Positions 7,180-16,347 of a stretch of 55,296 nt of DNA are shown here, one piece after another. Under the pieces are notes generated by a model that ran no database searches, had not been told where the DNA came from, and worked only from the letters and a program-made list of their open reading frames with translations. Each line of letters opens with the position of its first letter. Position 1 is the stretch's first letter. The stretch spans positions 1 through 55,296 of the forward strand of contig DFLF01000016.1 of NCBI GenBank assembly GCA_002373675.1, given 5' to 3'. Source of the stretch: Pseudobutyrivibrio sp. UBA3626 (GTDB lineage Bacteria; Bacillota; Clostridia; Lachnospirales; Lachnospiraceae). Made by a program: the position numbers and the translations under genes.

Positions 7180-7209
7180 TTGCACTTCAACATGGTATTC
7201 TGATATACT
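7180..7209 (+). promoter_or_regulatory. Candidate promoter for the AspT-like pseudogene
   Basis: TTGCAC at 7180-7185, an 18-base spacer and TATACT at 7204-7209, followed by a GGAGAG ribosome site and ATG at 7242. Confidence 0.5.
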
Positions 7210-7241
7210 TTCCTTATATGAATTATGCAGGAGAGAATAAC

Positions 7242-8155
7242 ATGTTGGAAAAACTTTATGAGCTAGTATATGTTACAGGAGTGACTTACTTTATCCTTAT
7301 AGTGTCTCTGATTATAATGATTGGTTATCTGCTTGGACGTATAACGATTAAAGGAGTCAGCCTCGGAACGGCGAGCCCAATTTTTTCTCTAATATGAAGA
7401 GATATTTCAAGTCATACTTCCTCCTTGGCATAATAGTAGTAGCATTTGGTGCCCTTTCTTGTGTGGCTTGCTATTACATCGGAATCGGTGGTGAACCAGA
7501 CCACGATTATTTTGTCTCTATGCTTGTGGGAATTCTATCAGGTGCTTTAACCTCGACACCGGCATTTTCGGCATCCAAGGCAAAGAAAGAGAGAAAGACA
7601 TTTACTATAGATAGCTATGGTCTCTTTGTATTCGGAATTACATCGGTTATAGGAATATTTGTGGGAGCTATTCGGATACCACTTACTTCTAATGGCTTTG
7701 ATGGCACATGCTTCGCACTTACTACTACTGGAGGCGCACTACTTGTGTCATTAATATTCGGTCACTTTGGACATATCGGGCCCATATCGTTAAAGGTTAA
7801 TACAAAAATCTTAGAAGTGTTCAGGGAACTTGGCTTAATGCTATTCTTAATAGGTGCCGGCGTTCCTGGTGGTGTCAGCTTCGTTCAGAATTTCAAGCCC
7901 ATATATTTCATCTACGGAGTTATCATGACGATTGTTCCTATGGTGGTGGGATTCATATTTGCCAAATTTGTTATGAAGCTGCCGCTGCTTAACAACTTAG
8001 GAGCTATAACGGGTGGTATGACATCTACACCGGCGCTTGGAACATTAATCAATATCTGTAAAAGCGCCGACGTGGCTTCAGCCTATGCATCAACTTACCC
8101 GATTGCATTGATAGCTGTGGTAATTGCTTCACAGATATTGATACTTACGTTGTAG
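7242..8155 (+). pseudogene. AspT/YidE/YbjL-type membrane transporter, internally deleted and frameshifted
   Basis: The N-terminus (MLEKLYELVYVTGVTYFILI, then LLGRITIKGVSLGTA) is the first helix pair of the AspT/YidE antiporter duplication domain. It then jumps to NFFSNMKRYFKSYFLLGIIV, which in intact relatives lies some 30-40 residues later after a second and third helix. The jump also changes frame: the first frame stops at 7395-7397, and the rest is open in another frame from 7394 to 8155. The remainder is well preserved, with both GALTSTPA and GGMTSTPALG motifs. It lacks the TrkA-C domains found between the repeats of some relatives. Function is probably lost. Confidence 0.8.
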
Positions 8156-8211
8156 ATATCCGCTGCAACACCGGGCAAAATATATTAATAATTGTAAAGG
8201 AGATAATATAA

Positions 8212-8775
8212 ATGAAAAAAGAGATTAAGACAACAGAGGCAATTTTTCCCATGCCGGTACTAATGGTATCCACATTCAATGAAGATGGAAGTGTTGATGT
8301 GATGAATGCGGCTTGGGGAACTATGCTGGATCGAAGCAGAGTGGCTCTGAACCTTACAGAGACACACAAGACTGTTGAGAATATCAAGGCAAGAAAGGGA
8401 TTCGTAGTTCACATTGCAGATGCAAAGCATGTTAAGCAGGCTGATTACTTTGGCGTTGTAAGTGGCAATAACCAAAAGGATAAGTTTGCCAAGAGCGGAA
8501 TGTCTTTTACTAAGTCGGAGCTGGTAGATGCGCCGATTATTGATGAATTCCCTATTGCTTTAGAGTGTGAGTTCATTGAGTATCAGAGTGATGATACAGG
8601 TCTTGGTGTTATCGGAAAAGTTTTGCGTACATCTGTGGAAGAATCTAATATGAAGGATGGCAAGGTGGATATTGATTCTATCGAGGCAATTGCATTTGAC
8701 CCGTATACTCATGGTTATTATAAAGTTAATGGCAGAGTCGGAGAAGCATTTAAAGACGGAACTACCCTGCGTTAA
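8212..8775 (+). CDS. Flavin reductase-like FMN-binding split-barrel protein
   Basis: 187 residues, ATG 8212 after AAAGGAG. The order is PMPVLMVSTFNEDGSVDVMNAAWGT (FMN-binding strand and loop), RVALNLTETHKTVENIK, GFVVHIA, and a late ALECEFIEYQSDD segment. This is the flavin-reductase-like domain (PF01613) found in clostridial flavoredoxin-like proteins. It would bind FMN and reduce flavin or an unknown acceptor in the cytoplasm. It stands as a single gene, 56 bases after the decayed transporter. The electron donor is not evident from the neighbourhood. Confidence 0.85.
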   Translation: MKKEIKTTEAIFPMPVLMVSTFNEDGSVDVMNAAWGTMLDRSRVALNLTETHKTVENIKARKGFVVHIADAKHVKQADYFGVVSGNNQKDKFAKSGMSFTKSELVDAPIIDEFPIALECEFIEYQSDDTGLGVIGKVLRTSVEESNMKDGKVDIDSIEAIAFDPYTHGYYKVNGRVGEAFKDGTTLR

Positions 8776-8836
8776 TTCTCAAAGTCGACACATTCCACGA
8801 CGATGGATAAATAAGCAAAACAGGATTTGTGAATAC

Positions 8837-8864
8837 TTGACATGTCCAAAAGTCACGCTATAAT
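8837..8864 (+). promoter_or_regulatory. Promoter of the cstA gene
   Basis: TTGACA at 8837-8842, a 16-base spacer and TATAAT at 8859-8864: both hexamers are perfect consensus. The -35 overlaps the small palindrome GACATGTC (8839-8846). The 5' leader would be about 35 bases, with GTAAGGAG before ATG 8907. Confidence 0.85.
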
Positions 8865-8906
8865 TACACAGGAGTATTTTGTACAGATGAGGACGTAAGG
8901 AGTAAT

Positions 8907-10346
8907 ATGATTACATTTTTGATAGGACTTGCAGTACTACTTGTGGGAGGAATAATATACGGCAGAGTTAGTGAGAAAATAATTGCGCCCACAGACGCCA
9001 CAACACCTGCCGTAGCTAAAAGGGACAACATGGATTTTGTCCCCATCAAGAAAAAGAAAAACTGCCTGATAGAGCTTCTTAATATAGCAGGAACGGGACC
9101 TATCTTAGGACCCTTGCAGGGCGCACTGTTTGGACCGATTGCATTCATAACTATACCTATAGGCTGTGTGATTGGCGGAGCATTTAGCGATTATATGACA
9201 GGGATGATATCTATTAGGAATAACGGAGACCAGATGCCGGGGCTTGTGCGTAGATTTTTGGGGAAGCATATATATGTGTTCTACAACGTATTTTTGTGTA
9301 TATCACTATTACTTGTGGGAGCGGTGTTTGTCTATATGCCGGGAGATTTATTCGTAACGCATATACTTAATCAGGAGAGCTCTACAAGTAATCCGGCTGT
9401 ATGGATTGTATACGGAGCAATATTTGTCTATTACATATTGGCTACACTTATTCCAATCGACAAGATAATAGGCAAGTTTTATCCTGTTTTAGGTGCAATA
9501 CTATTGTTGTCAACAGTTGGGATTTTTATCGGACTGTTTTTAAAAGGCTATCCCCTCGTAGAGTTGTGGGATATGGCAAATGCGGGATATCCCTACCAGG
9601 ATCATTTTATACCGATTTTCTTTGTTACAGTTACCTGCGGATTGGTGTCCGGTTTTCATGCACCGCAGGTTACTCTCGTTTCTCGTACAGTAACTCACGA
9701 GAAAGATGGCAGAGAAGTTTTCTATAATATGATGATTGTAGAAGGCTTTATTGCCATGGTATGGGCAGCCGCAGGCATAGGAGCAATGGAGCTTGCCATT
9801 ACCGATGCTACCACCATTAGAGAATCTGTGACCCAGGTAGTTGGGATTATCGCTAAGGATATGTTGGGAAGCGTTGGTGGAATGATAGCTATAATAGGCG
9901 TTATAATTCTGCCTATAACAACGGGAGACACTTCTCTTAGGTCGCTTCGCTTAATCATCAGTGATGCACTACATTTTGACAATAAAGACAAGAAGAAGAT
10001 TTTGATTCTTGCTTTATGTATTTTTGCAGTCGTTGCCGCGCTTTTAGCGTGGGCTAAGAGTAATCCAGAAGGCTTTAATATTCTGTGGAGATATTTTTCA
10101 TGGGCAAATGAGACAATTGCTTTGTTTGGTTTCACAGTTATTGCGACATATATGAAGATTAACAATATGCCCTATATTATGGCGCTGATTCCGGGGGCAT
10201 TCTATATGTATATCGTGTCATGTTATATTCTTAGTGCGCAAATAGGAATTGGTTTGCCATGGGGAATTAGTTATATAATTTCCGGCGTGATAACAGCCGC
10301 CTATTTTGTGCTGATGATTTTTTCGAAGAGGGGAAAATCCTATTGA
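8907..10346 (+). CDS. cstA: CstA-family peptide/pyruvate transporter
   Basis: 479 residues, a polytopic membrane protein with roughly a dozen hydrophobic segments. Family signatures are the GRVSEKIIAPTDATTPAVA start, LLNIAGTGPILGPLQGALFGP, and GGAFSDYMTGMISIRNNG, all typical of CstA (carbon starvation protein A). E. coli CstA and its paralogue BtsT take up peptides or pyruvate. The clostridial short form of about 480 residues lacks the long C-terminus of the E. coli protein. It has its own consensus promoter and is the only gene in its unit unless the FMN reductase downstream is read through. Confidence 0.9.
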   Translation: MITFLIGLAVLLVGGIIYGRVSEKIIAPTDATTPAVAKRDNMDFVPIKKKKNCLIELLNIAGTGPILGPLQGALFGPIAFITIPIGCVIGGAFSDYMTGMISIRNNGDQMPGLVRRFLGKHIYVFYNVFLCISLLLVGAVFVYMPGDLFVTHILNQESSTSNPAVWIVYGAIFVYYILATLIPIDKIIGKFYPVLGAILLLSTVGIFIGLFLKGYPLVELWDMANAGYPYQDHFIPIFFVTVTCGLVSGFHAPQVTLVSRTVTHEKDGREVFYNMMIVEGFIAMVWAAAGIGAMELAITDATTIRESVTQVVGIIAKDMLGSVGGMIAIIGVIILPITTGDTSLRSLRLIISDALHFDNKDKKKILILALCIFAVVAALLAWAKSNPEGFNILWRYFSWANETIALFGFTVIATYMKINNMPYIMALIPGAFYMYIVSCYILSAQIGIGLPWGISYIISGVITAAYFVLMIFSKRGKSY

Positions 10347-10412
10347 CATCATAAGACAGTCTATGAAAAAATATAAACTATAGAGTAGGTATTTATATGA
10401 AGGAGGTTTTTC

Positions 10413-10925
10413 ATGAAAATTGCAGTATTTAACGGTAGTCCCAAATTACAGAACACAGCAGCATTAGTAGATGCATTTTGCGAGGGGGCAAAAGAGGCAG
10501 GACATGAAGTAGATGTGTATCATGTTGGCAAAATGAAAATTGCTGGATGCCTAGGTTGTGAGTATTGTCACACACAAGGAAATGGCAATTGTGTTCAGAA
10601 AGATGATCTTGAGAAGATTCTTCCAGCATATAAAGAAGCAGATATGGTCGTTTTTGCATCGCCAATTTATTACTTTACGATGACAGCGCAGATGGAAGCG
10701 GCAATCCAGAGAGTATATTGTATAGGAAAGCCTGCAAAGGCTACGAAAGCTGCACTTCTTCTGTCATCAGGGTCACCTGGAGTATATGATTCTGCTATTG
10801 CTCAATTTAAAGGTTATATGGCATATTCCGGAATTGAACCTGTAGGAATTATTACAGCAAATGGTGATGAGAATAAATCAGAAGAAAAACTAAATGAAGT
10901 AAGAGACTTTGCAAAGTCTTTATAG
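10413..10925 (+). CDS. NADPH-dependent FMN reductase/flavodoxin-fold protein
   Basis: 170 residues, ATG 10413 after AAGGAGG. The N-terminal KIAVFNGSPKLQNTAALVDAF is the phosphate-binding loop of the flavodoxin-like FMN reductase family. CLGCEYCHTQGNGNC is the iron-sulfur-flavoprotein-like cysteine region, and VVFASPIYYFTMTAQMEAAIQR is the second FMN loop. It probably reduces quinones, nitro compounds or flavin with NAD(P)H. Only some of the cysteines of true ISF proteins are present, so a [4Fe-4S] cluster is possible but unproven. Confidence 0.85.
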   Translation: MKIAVFNGSPKLQNTAALVDAFCEGAKEAGHEVDVYHVGKMKIAGCLGCEYCHTQGNGNCVQKDDLEKILPAYKEADMVVFASPIYYFTMTAQMEAAIQRVYCIGKPAKATKAALLLSSGSPGVYDSAIAQFKGYMAYSGIEPVGIITANGDENKSEEKLNEVRDFAKSL

Positions 10926-10931
10926 AAAAAA

Positions 10932-10985
10932 AGTTTGGGTGCCGAGGCTTATTTGTTAACATATGTCCTCAGCACCCAAACTCTT
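10932..10985 (+). terminator. Long hairpin after the FMN reductase gene
   Basis: An 11-bp perfect stem (10932-10942 with 10972-10982) continued by GAGG/CCTC after one mismatch, immediately after the stop codon. A-run before, weak T tail after. Confidence 0.65.
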
Positions 10986-11131
10986 ATTATACGATACGAG
11001 GAAGAAGTGATTAAGATGTATGAGGCTACTGATTATTAACTAGACAAAATCGTCGCATAGAATTATCATAGATTATATATTCTAAGAATTAGTTATGGTT
11101 AATAAAGAAGGTTTTGTATGGGAGGAGCGAC

Positions 11132-14100
11132 ATGAGACAGAAGACGTATGAAATTGTTTCGAAAGAAGAAGCAATAAAAGTAGTTGGCGATATGAATAGA
11201 ATTACCGAGAATATGTCATACACAGTATCGCTTAAGGTGCTTGCTTTTGCTCTTTCTTATGGTGAGACGTGTGATATGATACGCCCTATATGTGAGGCTT
11301 TTCCTGATGCAATTCTTACTGGTGTATCTGTTCATGCACTGCGATATCCTGAAGATACACAGGATGTTGTAGAATTTGATGATAGGCCGCTTATTCGCTT
11401 GTCTTTTTTCATGTTTGAAAATGCTGAAGTCACACAGATTCTTTACGACTACAATGAGATGAGTCAAGATGATGTGCTTGTAGATATTAGAAGAAAGATG
11501 AAAGATACGCCGGATTTGAAAGGTGTAAATGTATCTTTAGTAGGATTGTCTTTTAACATATCAGAATTCCTTGAAGGTGTTGCCGATGGATTTGATGACG
11601 TGCCATTTTTTGGTACTCTTGCTGATATGTATTATATTTCTGCGTTAGACAGAAATGAACCGGCGTATATTTTTGACAAAAAGAAGCATATAGAAAATGG
11701 AGCAGCATTCCTTCTTTTTTCAGGGAAAGATTTATATGTTGATGCGAAATGCATATTTGGCTGGGAGCCTATAGGTAAAGCTATGTCAGTAGAGCTGTCG
11801 GATAATTGCCAGTTTCCTGCTACAACAATGATTAAGCTTATTGATGGCACAAAACCAGAAGATATCTATAGAAAATACCTGGGTATTGGATTTGATGAGT
11901 ATTTGACGCTTAATACATGTGAATTTCCAATTGCGTTGGAAAGAAAAGGTCTTTTGATTGGAAGGACGCCATATGACTGTACTGAGGATGGGGAAATTAT
12001 TTTCCCAGGCTCTATAAGGCAAGATGATAAAATCAGATTTACATATACAATTCGTGATGAGTTAATCGAGAATACTGAGAAAGAGACGCGAAATCTCGCT
12101 GAGTTTATGCCTCAGGCGATTGAGCTGTTTGTATGTGGTAACCGGTCTATCGTTCTAAGAAAAGATGCTGCATTAGAAGCGGCTTGTTTTAAGCGCTTTG
12201 TTCCAGACACCTTAGAGTGTCATGCGTCGGGAGAAATTTACTATCATCATGGTAGAGGTGAATTCTTAAATAGCACGATTGTTGCTGCTGTTTTTCGTGA
12301 AGGAGCTATAGATGATAATGCAAAACCCATGGATATAGAAGTGCCCAAACCTCAAAAGAAAAAGATATTTCCTCTTACAGAGAGATTATCAAGATTTACT
12401 CAGGCAATGAGTTCGGATCTTGTGGAGTATGCCAACGAAACCAAGAGAGCTAACGATGCGAAGACGGCATTCCTTGCCAACATGTCTCATGAGATTAGAA
12501 CACCAATTAATGCAGTGCTTGGAATGGATGAGATGATTCTAAGAGAGACGAAAGAGAATACAACACAAGGCTATGCGAGAGATATTATGTCTGCAGGTAA
12601 GACGCTTCTTTCAATCATTAATGACATACTTGATTTGTCTAAGGTAGAAGAAGGCAAGATGGAGATAATCCCGGTGCAATATGGTCTATCTTCCATCATA
12701 AACGATCTTGTAGGAATGATCAAAGATAGAGCTATTAACAAGGGACTTGATTTCAAAGTTAAAGTTAATGAGAACATACCATATCTTCTTGTGGGAGATG
12801 AGATTCGAATTCGTCAATGTGTAATGAATCTTCTTACTAACGCTGTAAAATACACTGAGAAAGGTACAGTTACATTTTCAGTTGATTACAAGAAAAAGGA
12901 TGATGATAATATCTTTCTTTCATTCTCTGTAGAAGATACGGGCATAGGAATGAAACCGGAAGATATGGAGAAGTTGTTTGCGCCATATAGACGAATAGAA
13001 GAGAGACGTAATAGAACAATTGAGGGGACAGGTCTTGGTATGAGTATAACAAGACAGCTCCTCGAATTAATGGGTACGTCTCTGGGAGTAGAAAGTGTGT
13101 ATGGTGAAGGCTCAGTTTTTCATTTCGATATTTGTCAGGAAGTTGTATCCTGGGATGAGATAGGAGATTATGCTAAGAGGTTAGAAGAGATAAGTGGTGA
13201 CAATGAGAAGTATCATGAACTTTTCCATGCACCATCCGCTAAGATTCTAATTGTTGATGATACGGAGATGAATCATACTGTTATGGAGAGTTTTCTTAAG
13301 AAGACTTTGGTTCAGATTGATAGTGCAATGTCTGGTAAAGATGGACTTGTTCTTGCTAAGAAGAATCACTATGACGTTATGTTCATAGATCATATGATGC
13401 CTGATATGGATGGAATAGAGACATTAAAGCACATGCGCGAAATAGATATTAATAAAGATACGCCAGCTATTGCGCTTACTGCTAATGCTATATCAGGAGC
13501 AAGAGAGATGTATATTGATGCCGGATTCGAAGATTATCTATCTAAGCCAGTGGAAGGTATGAGACTTGAGAAGATGTTAGCACATTATCTGCCTGATGAT
13601 AAAATGGAAGTGCTAGGTGATGAAGGCTATAGAGACGAAGATGTTACTTCTGGAGTAGATTCACTTGATAATCCTAATCTTCCTGATTGGCTTAACAGTA
13701 TAGAAGAGATAGATACTGATGAAGGAATTAAGAATAGTGGTTCTATAGAAGGATATTTATCAGTTCTTAGAGTGTTTCATGTAACAGCAATAGATAAAGC
13801 TCATGAGATAGAAGAGCTGTACGATAATAAGGACATATCTTCGTATACTGTTAAGGTTCATGCACTTAAGAGTTCTGCAAGAATAATCGGGGCGAAAGAG
13901 TTGTCTGAGTTGGCGAAGGAATTAGAGGCCGCTGGTAACGAAGAAGATATAGAGTTTATTAATAATAATACGGATAAGTTACTGAAGATGTATCGTGACC
14001 TGGACGCTAAGCTAAGTGAGTCAGAAAAAGAATACGACTCACGTCCTAAGATTGATAGAGCAGAATTAGAAGAAGCATATAACGCTATGGTTGATATATG

Positions 14101-14263
14101 TATGTCAATGGACTACGGGTTAATGGAGTCTATCATATGTGACCTTAGAGAGTATAAATTAGAAGCAGAAGACAAAGAGAAGGTTTCTAAGATAGAGTCG
14201 CTTCTTGCAGAACTAGATTGGGATGGAATAATTAGTGTGGTACAGCAAGATGTAAAAGCGTAA
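11132..14263 (+). CDS. FIST-domain hybrid sensor kinase with receiver and HPt domains
   Basis: 1043 residues from ATG 11132, placed 4 bases after GGGAGGAG; the upstream in-frame start at 11114 has no site. Residues ~20-400 are a FIST N plus FIST C sensory region (LVGLSFNISEFLEGVAD, FGTLADMYY, then CHASGEIYYHHGRGEFLNSTIVAAVF), a domain proposed to sense small ligands such as amino acids. A HisKA domain follows with phospho-acceptor His453 in NMSHEIRTP, then HATPase (NLLTNAVKYTEKG, DTGIGM, GTGLGM). A receiver has Asp753 in MFIDHMMPDMDG, and an HPt has His910 in VHALKSSARIIGA. There are no membrane segments, so it is cytoplasmic. The final output regulator is not encoded nearby. Confidence 0.9.
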   Translation: MRQKTYEIVSKEEAIKVVGDMNRITENMSYTVSLKVLAFALSYGETCDMIRPICEAFPDAILTGVSVHALRYPEDTQDVVEFDDRPLIRLSFFMFENAEVTQILYDYNEMSQDDVLVDIRRKMKDTPDLKGVNVSLVGLSFNISEFLEGVADGFDDVPFFGTLADMYYISALDRNEPAYIFDKKKHIENGAAFLLFSGKDLYVDAKCIFGWEPIGKAMSVELSDNCQFPATTMIKLIDGTKPEDIYRKYLGIGFDEYLTLNTCEFPIALERKGLLIGRTPYDCTEDGEIIFPGSIRQDDKIRFTYTIRDELIENTEKETRNLAEFMPQAIELFVCGNRSIVLRKDAALEAACFKRFVPDTLECHASGEIYYHHGRGEFLNSTIVAAVFREGAIDDNAKPMDIEVPKPQKKKIFPLTERLSRFTQAMSSDLVEYANETKRANDAKTAFLANMSHEIRTPINAVLGMDEMILRETKENTTQGYARDIMSAGKTLLSIINDILDLSKVEEGKMEIIPVQYGLSSIINDLVGMIKDRAINKGLDFKVKVNENIPYLLVGDEIRIRQCVMNLLTNAVKYTEKGTVTFSVDYKKKDDDNIFLSFSVEDTGIGMKPEDMEKLFAPYRRIEERRNRTIEGTGLGMSITRQLLELMGTSLGVESVYGEGSVFHFDICQEVVSWDEIGDYAKRLEEISGDNEKYHELFHAPSAKILIVDDTEMNHTVMESFLKKTLVQIDSAMSGKDGLVLAKKNHYDVMFIDHMMPDMDGIETLKHMREIDINKDTPAIALTANAISGAREMYIDAGFEDYLSKPVEGMRLEKMLAHYLPDDKMEVLGDEGYRDEDVTSGVDSLDNPNLPDWLNSIEEIDTDEGIKNSGSIEGYLSVLRVFHVTAIDKAHEIEELYDNKDISSYTVKVHALKSSARIIGAKELSELAKELEAAGNEEDIEFINNNTDKLLKMYRDLDAKLSESEKEYDSRPKIDRAELEEAYNAMVDICMSMDYGLMESIICDLREYKLEAEDKEKVSKIESLLAELDWDGIISVVQQDVKA

Positions 14264-14347
14264 GTGTTTTTACTTTCTCTTCTTTGTGAAGACAATTAAG
14301 GCGTAACAGCCTGACTGAAGACTATATGGATTATTAGGGGGAATGCT

Positions 14348-15145
14348 ATGTCAATACAAGAAGAGAGACTTGACTTATTGGTTGAAGAATTCAAGAAGGA
14401 CTCCAATGAATACAGCAATGTTAAGACGCCACGAGACATTGAGGGCAAGAGGCGACTGCTTCGAAGCCTTATGAATGTCAGAATGCCAAGGGGAATATCT
14501 GATGAAGTAATAAGGCTTCAAGATGAATATCTGACAGAACGAATCAAGGAAAATGGAATAGTTGAGCTTAACAACATTCCTGTAATCAGGGATGGAATTT
14601 CGATTTGGCAGGGAGATATAACTAGGCTTAAAGTAGACGCAATTGTAAACGCCGCCAATTCTCAGATGTTGGGGTGTTTTGTTCCAATGCATAGTTGTAT
14701 TGACAATTGTATTCATACATTTGCCGGAGTTCAGTTAAGAGCAGAATGTAACCGCAAGATGAATCAGCTAAGGGAGAGATTTGGAGCTGACTACGAACAG
14801 CCCACGGCAGTACCTATGCTAACGGATGCATATAATCTTCCTGCGAAAAAGGTAATTCACATCGTAGGTCCGATTGTAAGCTACGAGTTAACGCCCAATC
14901 TTGAGCAGGACCTGGCAGATTGCTATATCAATACACTTAATATGTGTAAGGATAATAATCTAAGAAGTGTAGCCTTTTGTTGTATATCCACAGGAGTATT
15001 TCGTTTTCCCAATGAGAGGGCTGCGGAGATTGCCGTAGATACAGTTACAAGATGGCTTTCTGATACAAACTACGATATAAGGGTAATCTTTAATGTGTTT
15101 AAGGACGAGGATCTGGATATTTACAGAAGGATAGTACGCAACTGA
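14348..15145 (+). CDS. Zinc-containing macrodomain protein-ADP-ribose hydrolase
   Basis: 265 residues, SD GGGGGA then ATG 14348. After a helical N-terminus (LLRSLMNVRMP), a macrodomain starts at IWQGDITRLKVDAIVNAANSQMLGCFVP. The continuation MHSCIDNCIHTFAGVQLR is the insertion characteristic of the zinc-type macrodomains found beside SirTM in Staphylococcus and Streptococcus. VGPIVSYELTPN and CCISTGVFRFPNERAA complete the ADP-ribose pocket. These enzymes remove ADP-ribose that SirTM places on a lipoyl-carrier protein. SirTM itself lies downstream, separated by an intrinsic terminator and a gene-like remnant. The usual lipoyl partners GcvH-L and LplA2 are absent here. Confidence 0.88.
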   Translation: MSIQEERLDLLVEEFKKDSNEYSNVKTPRDIEGKRRLLRSLMNVRMPRGISDEVIRLQDEYLTERIKENGIVELNNIPVIRDGISIWQGDITRLKVDAIVNAANSQMLGCFVPMHSCIDNCIHTFAGVQLRAECNRKMNQLRERFGADYEQPTAVPMLTDAYNLPAKKVIHIVGPIVSYELTPNLEQDLADCYINTLNMCKDNNLRSVAFCCISTGVFRFPNERAAEIAVDTVTRWLSDTNYDIRVIFNVFKDEDLDIYRRIVRN

Positions 15146-15163
15146 AGAATGCCGAATTAATCA

Positions 15164-15277
15164 ATGTGGCTAGAGGAACCTGTGGAAAATGGCGATTTGT
15201 TTCGATTCCATGAATCGCCCAATCCAAACTGCCCAGTTGGAAGGAATATTCACGAGCTTTTAGAAAAGGAATCTTAA
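15164..15277 (+). pseudogene. 37-codon gene-like fragment between macrodomain and SirTM genes
   Basis: A short open frame ending ...FHESPNPNCPVGRNIHELLE plus four residues looks strongly coding: varied composition and no low-complexity. It has no ribosome site before its ATG and begins just after a TAA. It reads like the C-terminal end of a larger protein whose front has been lost, or an untypical small gene. I do not recognise the family. The terminator at 15285 follows its stop at once, which is what one expects at the end of a real gene. Confidence 0.5.
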
Positions 15278-15284
15278 GATGAAG

Positions 15285-15313
15285 GACTCCGGCATACAAC
15301 CGGAGTCTTTTTT
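15285..15313 (+). terminator. Intrinsic terminator between macrodomain and SirTM genes
   Basis: An 8-bp perfect GC-rich stem (15285-15292 with 15300-15307), 7-base loop and six T. The SirTM ribosome site AAGGAG begins at 15316, only two bases after the T run. Confidence 0.9.
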
Positions 15314-15330
15314 GCAAGGAGATGGTTTAT

Positions 15331-16347
15331 ATGTTAACAAATAATATGCCTAACGGCTACAGTGAGACAATTCAAAGAGGTATGTATAGAGTGAGACAAT
15401 TCAGTGGTAGAATGACAGAGGATGACAGGGGAGATGCTGAACGCATTGCAGCTTTGAAGCAAGAAATAGACAGTGCAGATGCTATTGTAATTGGTGCCGG
15501 AGCCGGGCTTTCAACTTCCGCAGGGTTTACATATAGTGGTGAAAGGTTTGAGAAATATTTCTTTGATTTTGAGAAAAGGTACAATTTTCACGATATGTAT
15601 TCCGGGGGATTCTATGTAATGCGCCTGAAGCCTGAGATTTCATGGGCATTCTGGGCAAGGAATATATATATTAACCGCTATATGGATGCGCCCAGGGGAG
15701 TATACAGTTCGTTATTGAAGTTAGTTGACGGAAAAGATTATTTCGTAATAACCACCAACGTGGATCATCAGTTCCAAAGAACGGGATTTGACAAGAAGAG
15801 GCTTTTTTATACTCAAGGGGATTATGGTCTTTTCCAAAGCATCAATTCGTCGAATAATAGAACCTATGACAATGAAGAGTGGGTAATGAAAGCCATGGAA
15901 GCTCAGGGCTTTATTTGTGATGTAGATGGCGTGTTTCAGCTGCCGGAGGATGGAAAGATTAGTATGAGGATACCATCCGAACTGATTCCCAAGTGTCCCG
16001 ATGATGGAAGTGATGTAACCATGAATCTTAGAGCTGATGACAGCTTTGTGGAGGACGAGGGATGGAAAAGGGCATCCGCTGCATATTCTGATTTTATAAG
16101 AAGACATGAGAAGCTACATGTGCTTTATCTTGAACTCGGTGTAGGAGCCAATACTCCTGTAATAATAAAATATCCATTCTGGCAACTTTGCGCTGATAAT
16201 GATAAGTCGGTTTATACCTGCATTAATTATGGAGAAGCTTTTTGCCCTGCGGAGATTCAGGATAGAAGTATATGCATTGATGGCGATATTGGAGAAGTAC
16301 TAGAACAAATGTGTTTGAACCCAGATGTTATTGTGGCAGATGAATAG
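15331..16347 (+). CDS. SirTM class M sirtuin, protein ADP-ribosyltransferase
   Basis: 338 residues. ATG 15331 lies 9 bases after AAGGAG; the in-frame ATG at 15322 touches that site. IVIGAGAGLSTSAGFTYSG is the sirtuin NAD-binding motif, YFVITTNVDHQFQRTG is the catalytic-loop region with TNVD-Q, and a four-residue pair PKCP marks the reduced zinc site. LYLELGVGANTPVIIKYPFW closes the fold. Class M sirtuins ADP-ribosylate lipoylated GcvH-L in pathogens with the paired macrodomain acting as eraser. Here both are present but no lipoylated target is encoded nearby, so the substrate must be elsewhere or different. Confidence 0.88.
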   Translation: MLTNNMPNGYSETIQRGMYRVRQFSGRMTEDDRGDAERIAALKQEIDSADAIVIGAGAGLSTSAGFTYSGERFEKYFFDFEKRYNFHDMYSGGFYVMRLKPEISWAFWARNIYINRYMDAPRGVYSSLLKLVDGKDYFVITTNVDHQFQRTGFDKKRLFYTQGDYGLFQSINSSNNRTYDNEEWVMKAMEAQGFICDVDGVFQLPEDGKISMRIPSELIPKCPDDGSDVTMNLRADDSFVEDEGWKRASAAYSDFIRRHEKLHVLYLELGVGANTPVIIKYPFWQLCADNDKSVYTCINYGEAFCPAEIQDRSICIDGDIGEVLEQMCLNPDVIVADE

